Shown here one piece after another: positions 11,825 to 21,439 of a stretch of DNA of 64,000 nucleotides (position 1 is its first letter; every line of letters starts with the position of its first letter). The position numbers were made by a program, and so were the translations under genes. Source of the stretch: Thereva unica. Lineage: Eukaryota > Arthropoda > Insecta > Diptera > Therevidae. The stretch spans positions 5,124,001-5,188,000 of the forward strand of contig OX465281.1 of the NCBI GenBank assembly GCA_949987705.1, written 5' to 3'. The notes beneath the pieces were generated by a model. That model was not told where the DNA came from and searched no databases. It saw only the letters and a program-made list of their open reading frames with translations.

Positions 11825-11905
11825 TGCCGGAGTGGATTCGAACCACGGTCCTCTGGAGTGGTAGTCACGCACCTTGAACGTTAGGCTTCTAAGAGCGGCC
11901 AAGTT
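11825..11905 (-). ncRNA. tRNA-derived SINE head
   Basis: On the minus strand a perfect pol III B box (GGTTCGAATCC, 11834-11844) is preceded by TAGAAGCCTAACGTTCAAGG, a plausible degenerate A box. A GACTACCACTCCAGAGG segment matches the SINE-like copy at 61100-61175. The cloverleaf is poor, so this is read as a SINE head rather than a functional tRNA gene. The SINE body and tail were not delimited. Confidence 0.5.
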
Positions 11906-13036
11906 TGATCTTCGTTGAAAGGAAAGGCCTAATTATTATTAATTTAAATTTCCTTCCAAAGAGTCCGAAGACTTAAAAACTCTCATTTGGTTTTAAATTC
12001 ATACATATTCACCCTAGTCATTCCATATTCAGCATTATCACATCACAAACCTTTTTATACTCCAACCCAAGCTTACATAACCCTTGATAAGCAGCCCCGG
12101 GTGAGCATACACCTGACAATCGTCATCATAAAAAGTTTTTCTCATTCTGACCATTGCCAATTCGTAAGTCGCCAGTCCAAGCTTGGAGGCACCCTCTTTG
12201 CACTCTCTGTCTCTTGCAATTCCTAAAGGTAGTAACCCGGCGCAAAAACCCTCCCCCGCCCTTTTCGCCCTCTAACTCTAACTGCGATACCCGCGGGTCA
12301 TTAACATGAAAATTAATTCTTTTATAGCAGCCCGACACTTGTACACAAATGAGGTGAATAAAGAAAGAACATAAATTAAAAAAAAAGAAAAGAAAAGAAA
12401 AAAGGTGAAAAATGGAAAAAAGAAAAAAGGAAATTCAGAAGCGTAATGAATTGCATAATTTGAGATCTTCAGGAATAGAGTTTCCCGGCAGATAAAGAAA
12501 ACTTTTCGCGCAACAATTCATAGCCTCATTAGTAGAAAGTTAAAACTGATAAAACTGGTTAGCGCCCCGGCACAAAGCGGGGGTGGCCTGCTCCCTGGGT
12601 ACCACCACTACAGGTGAAATAAAATTTCCGGTAATTTTGTGCACGCCCCGGCTTGAATGGGTTCAGTGCTGGATACCGAGTTTGAAACTTTTCGAATTTA
12701 ATTTGTTTCTGGTCTGGCCGTAAAGTAGACACGACATTTAGAGTGGTGCGACATACAGGATGCAGAGTCGATCTAATCAGGACAAATAAACATGCTTTTT
12801 TCCTGTTTGGTGCAACTGGAGACGGTGATGCCAGTTTACCACCACAAACTTTCTCAAATCAATTTTTATTATTAATCAACTTCGCCCGGTCTTTGATGAA
12901 GGTGTGCTCTCTCCTTTCTCCATTTCTTCAGCCTTTAAAAATAATTTCAAAGAGAACAGCGCACGAGCCTAAAAAGTAATTATTCCTGGTGATTATTCCA
13001 TCTCATCATGAGCCAATTTTCTTGAATACACGTTTC
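11906..13036. other. No gene recognised
   Basis: Single-copy-looking sequence with an A-rich run at about 12378-12435. No coding family is visible. Confidence 0.3.
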
Positions 13037-13100
13037 CAGTGGTGTAGCCAGAGGTGGATGAGGGGTCGCCCAGCCTCTCCCCTTTTCCGGTTGTCTATGA
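13037..13100 (+). mobile_element. Possible hAT-type terminus (CAGTGGTGTAGCCAGAGG)
   Basis: CAGTGGTGTAGCCAGAGG is a typical start for a widespread insect hAT-type repeat. No matching right end or 8-base duplication was found before the LINE at 13430, so it may be a truncated copy. Confidence 0.4.
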
Positions 13101-13429
13101 TTTCCCTTCGATATTTATCAAAGGGATAATTTCGAGAGCTGCCTGGCTCCACTAAATATCCATAGAGACACTCGGATCCAATCAGAAGAAAGTTTCGAGT
13201 GAATTTTGATGAAAACCATGAAAATTTCACGGTGCTGTAATTTTTGATTTTCATAAAGCAATTATTGCTAGTAGCGGAGTGACGATTTGGTTTTGTGTTT
13301 GATTAGTGTTTTGCGTTATAAGAAAGGCAGTTAGATTTAAACAGAATTTTATGTGTAACCTACCAGACGAGGGAGGAAATCATGGTTGGCCAACTAGATA
13401 GCCAATCAATAACGCCAGTACTGTAAGTA

Positions 13430-14850
13430 AAGACCCACTATTGCTCTACTATTTTCTTTCTATCTATCAATCTGGCTTTCGGAAATCGCGTAGCTGTGAG
13501 ACTGCAATGTTGAGGGTTACAACCGATCTTAGGGCTGCGATTGATCAGGGTAATATTGCATTTTTGGTTCTGTTCGACTTCTCTAAGGCTTTTGACTCGG
13601 TGGTGCATCCGCTTCTGTTGTCCAAACTTAATCAACTCTATCATTTCTCTTCCTCTGCCACTCATTTTTTCGCCTCTCTTCTTTCTGATAGATTCCAATG
13701 TGCTCGTCACAATGGCAGAACATCCTCTCTTCTGCCGGTGCGTCTGGGTGTGCCTCAAGGTTCGATACTGGGTCCTCTTCTTTTTTTCCCTGTACATCAA
13801 TGATCTTCCTTCTGTCATTGACGGCTGTTCTTATCATGTGTATGCTGATGATCTTCAGCTGTACAATTCATTTCCTCCTAGTGATATTGTATCCTGTACT
13901 GCCGATTAGAATAATATTTTATCAAGAATCAGTGAATGGAGCTCTAATAATTTCCTCAAACTTAATCCAATTAAATCCCAAGTACTGCTTATAAGGAATC
14001 ATCCTATATTCTCTGAATATACTACTAATCTATTAGTACGTGATGTTCCTATTCCTGTCGTTGATTGTGTCAAGAGCCTTGGGATATTTATTAACTGTAA
14101 GCTTTCCTGTTGTAATCATGTTTCTTTCATGTTGTCTAAGATATATGGTACCTTGCGAAAACTGTGTCAGTTCGCGGATCTGCTATCACCTTCTATCCGT
14201 GCCAAGCTTGTGAAATCCCTTATTCTGCCGCATTTTCTCTATGGTGCCCTCGTATACATGTCTCTTGATTCGTCCTGTCGTCAACGACTCAGGGTCGCAT
14301 TTAATGATTGCCTGAGATTTCTTTTTCACCTCCGTAGATCTGATCATGTGTCGGACGTGCAAAATTCACTACTGGGATGTGGGCTCTTTCATTTTCTCAA
14401 TGTCATGGCACTAACTCTCCTACATAAAATATTTTATTCTAAGCGTCCTTGTTACCTCTCTGACTTCCTTATCCCCATGCAGTCCTTGAGGTCTCTCAAG
14501 CTGATTATCCCTTTTCATCGTTCCTTGGTTGGTGGTCGTTCCTTTTTTGTGCATGTGATTAGACTTTGGAATAGACTTCCCCTATCCATCCAAAAAATCG
14601 GCACAGCCACGATGTTCAAAAAGCAGGCATCTATTTTTTTAACTTCTCTTCCAGCTTCACAGTAGTACTACTACTCTACTGTCCTTACCTACTTCTTTCG
14701 TATTTTCTTTCTTCTCTCTTACTTCTTTCAAATTCTTCGCTCCTCTATCTTAAGCTAGTTGTAAGAATTTAGGATTATTTACCACTTGTATTGTACTCTA
14801 AAAGATTGTAATCTTGTGTATTCTGCCAAATAAATTACAATAACAATATT
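13430..14850 (+). pseudogene. CR1/Jockey-type LINE (family B), reverse transcriptase to 3' end
   Basis: The element enters at the reverse transcriptase: YQSGFRKSRSCETA, then VLFDFSKAFDSV (catalytic aspartate block), RLGVPQGSILGPLLF, and YHVYADDLQLYNSF with the YADD active site. The C-terminal half follows (KLVKSLILPHFLYGALVY, LRRSDHV, RSFFVHVIRLWNRLP) to a stop at 14665. Two lesions are visible: a frameshift in the T run at about 13785-13795, just after the PQGS block, and a TAG at 13907-13909. Otherwise the frame stays open to the end, so the copy is fairly young. The 3' untranslated part ends near 14850 at AATAAATTACAATAACAAT. The endonuclease and ORF1 are missing, as in a 5'-truncated LINE insertion. 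A relative with the same C-terminal blocks lies at 19900-20998. Confidence 0.85.
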
Positions 14851-15189
14851 GCGAAAAGAAGGCCCCAAGAAACATCAAACAACAACACAAAAATATAACT
14901 ACCAACTCAACTTATTTACTAAGAAAGGACATTTACAAATAAACACGACAATATCCTAGTTCGGTTGCAGTATCTTCATACATATAGCAAACACTCATAG
15001 ACAACACGGCAGTTTCAAGAATCCTTCAAATAAGATTATGAATCGGATCACTTCCTAGAAAAGGCCAGATTCAGATGACAGTTGTCCACCCAATGTTACA
15101 CAAAGTAGCAAAATGAAAACGTCTTCAATAAAACGCTGTATTAGAATGTTAACAGGCAAACCTAGCATAAAAAAGTAGGTGCTTTGGTG

Positions 15190-15573
15190 GTGAGGTGGTG
15201 CTTTCATATGTGCCCATAATTATGAAAGTGGTCTAAGTCAAAATTTAAAAAAAATGAGTTTATCAGTTATTTCATACCACATTAGTTTAAACTAAATGTA
15301 TTCAATGTAATTTTTACGAAATTGTCAAAAATGAACCATTAGATAGTGGTTGTAATTTCAACATTATATGGAATTCATTTAGTGTGTCAAATGCAATTCA
15401 TTAAATATCTTCAAACAAGAAATATATGACTTAGACCACTTTCATAATTATGGGCACATATATGGAAATGGTGCACTTGCACCGGGCGCAATTTTCCCAT
15501 TTACTTTCACTGCGGCTAAAAAATGATGAGCTGATTGGGCGTAATATGACATACCAAACCGCGAGCTGGCCCT
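15190..15573 (+). mobile_element. Degraded hAT-like MITE interrupted by another MITE
   Basis: The left part GGTGGTGCTTTCATAT (15195-15209) resumes at 15459 with GGAAATGGTGCACTTGCACC, then GGGCGCAATTTT, ending near 15573 with GAGCTGGCCCTA. With the inserted unit at 15209-15458 removed, this matches the family of 5221-6338 and 18165-18318. The terminal bases are diverged and no target duplication is visible. Confidence 0.65.
15209..15458. mobile_element. Tc1/mariner-type MITE, 250 bp, TA target site
   Basis: Both ends carry TGTGCCCATAATTATG continuing into AAAGTGGTCTAAGTCA, as perfect inverted repeats of about 32 bases. The insertion is flanked by TA on each side (15207-15208 and 15459-15460). 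The AT-rich interior encodes nothing. Ends of this kind with a TA duplication suggest a Tc1/mariner transposase as the mobiliser; this assignment is inferred from the target site alone. It sits inside a hAT-like MITE and is therefore younger than it. Confidence 0.85.
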
Positions 15574-15605
15574 AATATTAATAATGCTGATACAGTTGGG
15601 GGAGA

Positions 15606-15925
15606 ATGGCTAGAGTTGAAGATAAGATGAAGAAATGTCACGAAGTATGTTCTAGGATACCAATCCAAGGGATTACAACATCGACATATTTCAACTTTTC
15701 ATTGAATCCAACCAAAGAACTTCTTCCCATTCATTTTTTAAAAAAAGGCGACGCAAACCAGGATTTTGAATTGTCGATCAATAGGAAAAGAACTATACGA
15801 CGACCACAAATTGCCGATGGCCCACGTACTAAGATAAGTTCGTGTAACGAACTGGACAGAATAAGAAAAGACCGACAATCTCACGGTTCTCCTAGAATGC
15901 TTTGTAGCACTTGTAAGGGGCGGCA
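15606..15925 (+). other. Unassigned open frame
   Basis: An open frame runs from 15606 into the MITE fragment at 15926, beginning MARVEDKMKKCHEVCSRI and containing CSTCKGRQGG near its end. I recognise no domain. Because the frame continues into the MITE end and stops after it, it is probably not a gene. Confidence 0.15.
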
Positions 15926-15976
15926 GGGCGGCGCTTTTATAGGGGAAAATGGTGCACTTGCACCGGGCGCAATTAA
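15926..15976 (+). mobile_element. Terminal fragment of the hAT-like MITE family
   Basis: CAGGGCGGCGCTTTTATAGG followed by AATGGTGCACTTGCACCGGG and GCAATT matches the left end of 5221-6338. It is preceded by a partial duplicate (GGGGCGG). The right half of the element is missing. Confidence 0.7.
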
Positions 15977-16441
15977 AAAAGAGCGGAAGTTGGTCTCCGA
16001 ACTCAAAATATACATCGAGTAAGAAGAGTATCGTGGACGGCGCAATTCTTCGGAATACAGAATGTATCGGTAAGTCTCAAAGTTCATGAAACAATGAGAA
16101 GGATGGCAGAGAAGCTGGAGTAATCTAGTAAAATCATGATGAAAGTTCACTATCCAGGAAGCCTTTTCTCGGGAAGGCATTGCGATTATTCGAAATCAAA
16201 TGAAAACGAAGTTGAACCGGTGTAATAGCATAATGGCGCGACCATTTATTGGGCGCCACTTATGCGCGGTGTTACCCCCTTAGCCATAAGCCCTGAAGAG
16301 AATGGCCAAGGAGCCAACACCATACATAAGAATTACAAAGCAAATCCGGAACTCCTACGCCGGCCACACGGAGTTATCTAGCTCGCCGGCGGGGTCGTGG
16401 GGTGTGTGGCCGGGACTTACCGAGGCTGGTTCACCACTTAC

Positions 16442-16503
16442 CTGTGACTATGTAACTTGAATTCCGCCATCATTCTCCGCTCGTCGCCCGAGCCGCGTCA
16501 ACC
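16442..16503 (-). CDS. Candidate start-codon exon of an unidentified host gene
   Basis: On the minus strand a pyrimidine tract ending CTTTTCAG precedes a 62-base block, which is closed by the strong donor GTAAGTGG. The block contains ATGATGGCGGAATTC and reads MMAEFKLHSH before the splice (phase 2). Read unspliced, the frame meets TAA directly after the donor, so translation would need splicing. A second donor consensus (GTAAGTCC) lies 21 bases downstream, at 16421, but using it would include that TAA. The block is GC-richer than its AT-rich surroundings. No downstream exon was recognised at lower coordinates, and the product is unknown. It could be a chance arrangement. Confidence 0.35.
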
Positions 16504-16559
16504 CTGAAAAGAAAGGATCCCCCCCTCAACCATTCCACCGAAAAAAAAATCTAACACAG

Positions 16560-18160
16560 AGCCATTCTCATGCTTATAATCATTTAATACGAAAACTCAA
16601 CATAAACATTACATGCAATATCAACAACACGGATTAGTTGCCCATGTCAAATAAATGTGAACAAATACAATTAAAAAAATTACATACGAGTTGCGTACTT
16701 TATGAACGTTAACAGTAAAGTGCGCAGTATTGGCCAATACCCCTCACTTTGTACAATGAATGGTACAATCACCAGAAGAGGAAAACAAAATTTCCTGAAC
16801 CAACAAAAAAACCAAAATGTAAATATCACAGACAAGGAGCAACACAAATCACAAATAAGTAAAAAGACTATTCTCAAGGTAATACCAAATACTATTAATG
16901 TTAAAATTTTCTAGTACTAAATTTTTTCTTTTTTTTCTAAATTAAAGCAACAAGAAAGTGTTTTTGTTGTTTTTTTGTTTTTTTTTTTTTTATATAAGCT
17001 TCTGGACTGCAAGAACTCGTTAAACTTCTCCACACCAGACAGTCAATTAACTATACTCTCGTCCTCCTTTTGTATATGTGTAATATATTGTGTGAGAAAA
17101 ACGCCGCCTACGGGGTTTTCAGAGCACACGAAACTTTCCCCCCCTTGTTCTTCTCTATTTTCTTCCTCTATCCAAAAAAAAGCCAAGCCACACAAAATTC
17201 AAGTATTTTTTTATTTTTTTATTTTAAACGTCCTCAGCCGCTTTTATATTTTTTATGTTTTTGTACTTTGCGATCTGCGACCGAATTATAGCCAAAAATC
17301 CGCAGTTGTTATTAAAATATTTCCTCTCCGCTGAATATTCTCGATAACCAAGAACAATAAATAAATATAAATTTTCTTGTATATACCGATTTTTTGTGTT
17401 TCACCAGCCAAAAAATTTGTACATGTGTGCATGCAACTTTCCTCCCGTGTGTGTTTTTAATCCTTCTGGGTTTTTTATTTTATTTCCTTTTTTGTTTTAA
17501 TTAAACCCCGACTCTACATATATTTTAGATGTATTTAATTTTTACTTACTGCTGCCCGGAATTTAAAAGGATTTTTATTTAAGTTCGATGTAACTTAACC
17601 TCTGGCTTTCCGTCGTCTTTTGGTGGATTCCTTTTTTTGTTTTCTCCTCCCTTGGTTGTGTAGAGCCGCCGTACGTCGTCGTCTTCTTCTTTTCTTTTTG
17701 ATCTTCTCTCGTCGTTATTTTTTTATGATGATGATGATTTATTATTTATTTCGGTTCCGTTTTTTATTCTTTTATTTTTTTAGATATTTACTTCTTACGA
17801 ATATAGAACCGCGTCCGTATACTTTTAATCAACAGTTTAATTAATTTTATAACACGAAATTATTATTTTGTAGTTTTTAAGGACTCGTTCATGAAAAATT
17901 CGTGCTCACCAACCAGCTAGAACTTTCCTCCTTTCAAACAAAAACTCCTTTCATTCTTCATTTTTTTTCTCGCCTATCCTGTTTAAATTTTCCTTTTCAT
18001 TCCAAGTAATTTACAGTAAATTTCCCCTTGCCTACAGGGTGATTCCCACACTAAATTCCCCAATCAAAATAAATTTTCCGACCGACCGTTACACCGGGAT
18101 AAGGTTTATAGGATTGTGACCGAAGATGGATTGAAACCTGCTATAGAAGGTCGTTGCGCT
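16560..18160. other. AT-rich stretch, no gene recognised
   Basis: Long T runs and low-complexity AT dominate. A minus-strand TATAAAAGCGG string (about 17232-17244) lies upstream of the candidate exon at 16442-16503 in the minus direction and could be a TATA box. No supporting initiator was identified. Confidence 0.25.
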
Positions 18161-18164
18161 TAAA

Positions 18165-18318
18165 CAGGGGTGGTGCTTTCATATTGGAAAATGGTGCACT
18201 TGCACCGGGCTCATTTCGACTGAGACCCAATTTTTTCCATTGTCTTTCATTGAGACAAAAAAATGAGAAGCGTTCTGGCATACTGCACCGGGCACATAAA
18301 ACCCAAGCGCCGGCCCTG
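18165..18318 (+). mobile_element. hAT-like MITE, 154 bp
   Basis: It runs from CAGGGGTGGTGCTTTCATAT to CAAGCGCCGGCCCTG, with the AATGGTGCACTTGCACCGGG and TACTGCACCGGGC blocks in the expected order. It also has the same middle segment (ATTGTCTTTCATTG.GACAAAAAAATGA) as the other copies. The flanking octamers (CGCTTAAA and CTTGTAAG) do not match, so the duplication has decayed or one flank was rearranged. Confidence 0.75.
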
Positions 18319-19899
18319 CTTGTAAGCCCATGTTTTGTCCAGCTCTGCAGCGAGTACCAGCCGGACTACCTTCAACCTCATCAAAGGAAGAACGACGAAC
18401 ACAAAGCTATATTGTATACATCCTCGTCATGAATGTTAAGGCCGAAACTGTGCATTAGTGGGACCAAAAAGATAATATCAAGTCCCATGGATTGTTGAGA
18501 AATACAACAAATGGCTAGCATAAAATCAACCCTTCTGAGTCGCTTGAGGGACAAAAAAGACCTCGAAACTCTCCTAAAAAGAATATCTAGCGAGAGAGCA
18601 TACAAGTGCAGCCAGCAGTGTCAGATGGATCACAGTCAGGCATAGAAAGGCTGCCGAGCGAGGTGATCAGAGATCACCAGTGTATGTACAAGAGGGTTTT
18701 GAGGAAAGCGTTAACCTTGATTCTTAGGGGGAGCTGGAAGCCATACTACTATGGTTTTGGACCACAGCTTGGCAGGAATAAATCTGGGAGATTCAGTGCC
18801 CTGGATAATCAGATGCGAAAGCGAAGCTTCAAAGGACTTCTAAACCAAATGCGTCACCAAGATCAGTTTTAAGGAAACGATATCCAACACTTCCACGATG
18901 CTCGGCATCATCGAACACGGGGCGAAACCTGTTTTTATTCTACAGAGAAACCGTGTAAAGCGTGTTTAACTCATCTAGGTGGCTTTTGATGGTTTTGGGG
19001 GTTTGCTCAACCCCAAAGAGAAGTTCTAACCCCGTCATCGTGTTCAGCATCTTAGAAAACGAGCGGGTGGGGGTGGGTATATATGTACCATTTACGTTTT
19101 TTTTTCGGCTCACACACGCTAAGTAGGTGCAGGGCTGCCCAATCCCAAATTCGTTTTTTCCCACTGCTCTTGCACCTTGGGTTGCTGGATATTTGGTCCG
19201 TTTTAAGAAATGCTTAAAGCCAACCTCTGGAATTTAGGAAGGTTATCATCAGACCAGTGAACAAGTGTTTCAATCTCGTTCGCCTCCTGCAGCTACGGCA
19301 ACAAACGGTGTACGGGATGCCAAATTTGGTAGAGTGGTCTCCTATGGGCCAATTTCCCGTCATGATTGCCGTCATTTAGGCAATATATCGTCGGAGTCTG
19401 TGAGTCTGTTTAGGAGGAGTGAAAGTCTTCAGTGATCTCCACTTTTGGCTAGCTAGCACCAGGTAGGAGTCAAAAATGGAGTTTTTCATCCCGCCTATTG
19501 GGCTTCTTTAACAACAAGTTCAGAAGAATGTCTTTGAGGTTAGGTTAGGTGGAAATGGCTGCTCCCGCACTAGGGAGCCCACTTAGGCACACCATTGGAC
19601 CCATTGTGATGCTATTCTAGTGTTGGGACAAAGTTCAGGCCATTTCAAGCCTTTTGGAGCTTTTGATAAATCGACAAAGTTCAGGAAACTCAGTATTTCG
19701 CAGCTCGCTCAATCCATCAAGGAAGGCAGCCGAGGAAGGTCCCTTTTTCAGGTTACTAAGGGAAAACAATATCTCCCATATACCTACCTTGATTCTTCTT
19801 TCAAACTGTTATTCTTTCGATTAAATTCGTCCGACTGGATTTTGCCAATCAATGGCAGCTCTAATATTGTCTTTGAATGTCTCCTTTCTCTCCTCACTA
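18319..19899. other. No gene recognised
   Basis: Several open frames of 70-90 codons occur on both strands without recognisable domains. A short GGTTAGGTTAGG string near 19540 is too short to be telomeric repeat. The start of the LINE at 19900 is not sharply defined. Confidence 0.3.
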
Positions 19900-20998
19900 C
19901 TCCTCCCAAATTGGAAGAGTCGATGCCCTTAGGTACTCGTTCAAAGCTAATCAAAACGTTAATTTTACCGTACTTCACCTATGCTAGCTTGGTCTTCCCG
20001 TCCCTTGATGCGTCATGTCGTGATAAACTCAATGTAGCCTTCAACGATTGTACAAGGTTTGTTTATAATCTTCGCCGATCTGACCATATAAGTCAGTATC
20101 GCTCTTCTGTTCTGGGGTGCACACTTGATGTGTACCTATCGCTCAAGGCAATGACATTCATTTATAAACTCCTACACTCTGATCGTCCATCATACCTCCA
20201 TGAGTATCTCCGTTTTGGTCGTACGACTAGAAGAATACTATTTATCCTACCTAGATTCTCCCATTTAGTTGCGCAGAGATCTTTTTTTGTTCACTCTATA
20301 CAACTATGGAACAGTTTACCCGCTGATATACAGAGTGCGGGGTCATTGGGTGTTTTCAGGAAACGTGTGTTCAACTATTTTACTAAGGGCCGGTTTACAC
20401 GACCGGACACTGAACAGACAAAAGAAACGAACAAACTGGGTTTATGGGGAAGAGGGTGAGAGAGAACGATGGGGAGGGCGCACAATTTTAATGGACATTT
20501 TCAGCGGACAGCGGAACGAACATTTTGACAGTTCCTGCGTTGTTGTTGTTGGCAGGAAGAGAAGAAAAGAAAACTTCAAAGGCAAATGGCAAAAAGCAAC
20601 AACAAAAAGCAAATTGCTTTCACTAGTTCGTTCGTTGGTTCGTTCGTTGAAGTTTCGCCCGTGAAAACGCTTATAGGACTTTCCATCGGACTTCAAAAGG
20701 GAATTAACGATGACAGCTAAGTTTTGTCTGTTCGGTGTCTGTTCGGTGTCCGGTCGTGTAAATCCAGCCTAATCAATAATATTCCTTCAGTTATTTTAGG
20801 TTTTAAATTTTTTTTTTTCACTCTTCTTGTTATTTGTTTTTCTTTACATAATTTTGTTTTTATTTAAAATTTTTACACTTCATAATTGTTTTTGTTTAAT
20901 TTGCCGTTTAATTCTAAAGTGCATACGCTTTTAGCGGTATAAGATATTGTAATCTTGATGTACTTAACTTTAATAAATAAATGAAATGAAATGAAATT
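19900..20998 (+). pseudogene. CR1/Jockey-type LINE (family B-like) C-terminal half, split by a MITE
   Basis: The frame reads GTRSKLIKTLILPYFTYASL, LDASCRDKLNVAFNDCTRF, YNLRRSDHISQYRSSVLGC and RSFFVHSIQLWNSLPADIQS. This follows the C-terminal region of the LINE at 13430-14850 block for block. It reaches FNYFTKG at 20386, where a MITE (20387-20769) interrupts it. The 3' untranslated part resumes at 20770 and ends at 20970-20998 in AATAAATAAATGAAATGAAA, a short tandem tail typical of non-LTR elements. The frame before the MITE is open, so the LINE may have been little damaged before the insertion. The reverse transcriptase palm is missing. Confidence 0.75.
20387..20769. mobile_element. PIF/Harbinger-like MITE, 383 bp, TAA target duplication
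   Basis: The left end GGGCCGGTTTACACGACCGG and the inverted right end GGCTGGATTTACACGACCGG share about 30 bases, running on through ACAC.GAACAGACA. TAA flanks both sides (20384-20386 and 20770-20772). A 3-base TAA/TTA duplication with GG-rich ends suggests PIF/Harbinger; this is inference from the ends only. The right end has an extra repeat of the CGAACAGACA unit. No transposase is present. The unit lies within the last codons and 3' untranslated part of a LINE. Confidence 0.8.
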
Positions 20999-21000
20999 CA

Positions 21001-21381
21001 GTTCAAAGGAAGTTTGTCCGATTTGCACTCAACCGCCTCCCTTGGGAAAACCCTCTTATTCTTCCGTCTTATGAGCACAGGATTAAATTAATTAACTTAA
21101 GCTCTCTCCATAAGCGTCGAGAGGTTGCTGACGTTATTTTCGTTCATCGGCTACTGAATGGTAAGGTTGACTCAGGTTTCTTGCGTAGCCGTGCGTCGTT
21201 TAGAGCGAATGATTATAACCTGAGGGGAGAACCTCTGTTACACATTAATTCCTCTAATACGAATTACGACAGGTATGAACCTGTAAATCGCATGCTTATT
21301 AATGTTAATAGAAATATAAGCGTTTTTAGCATGCCAGCAAGTGAAGTTGCTATTAAAAAATCCCTTTTTGGGATGGCATGA
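21001..21381 (+). pseudogene. Jockey-type LINE, extreme C-terminal fragment
   Basis: An uninterrupted frame reads QRKFVRFALNRLPWENPLIL, SYEHRIKLINLSSLHKRREV, then RLLNGKVDSGFL, and ends ASEVAIKKSLFGMA before a stop at 21381. The F.R..LN.L.W.......YE.R..L..L..L..RR pattern is the C-terminal signature of Jockey/CR1-type reverse transcriptases. The copy starts exactly at the AAATG tail of the preceding LINE, as if that tail served as the insertion site. A short AT microsatellite follows at about 21402-21416. Everything upstream of the C-terminus is missing. Confidence 0.65.
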
Positions 21382-21439
21382 CTCCCTTTGTCATTATTTG
21401 TTATATATATATATTTGTTTCTACGTTTGCATGCTCCAG

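Noticed and set aside
19537..19552. Telomere-like TTAGG repeats
   Set aside because: Only two units; far too short for telomeric or interstitial telomere sequence.
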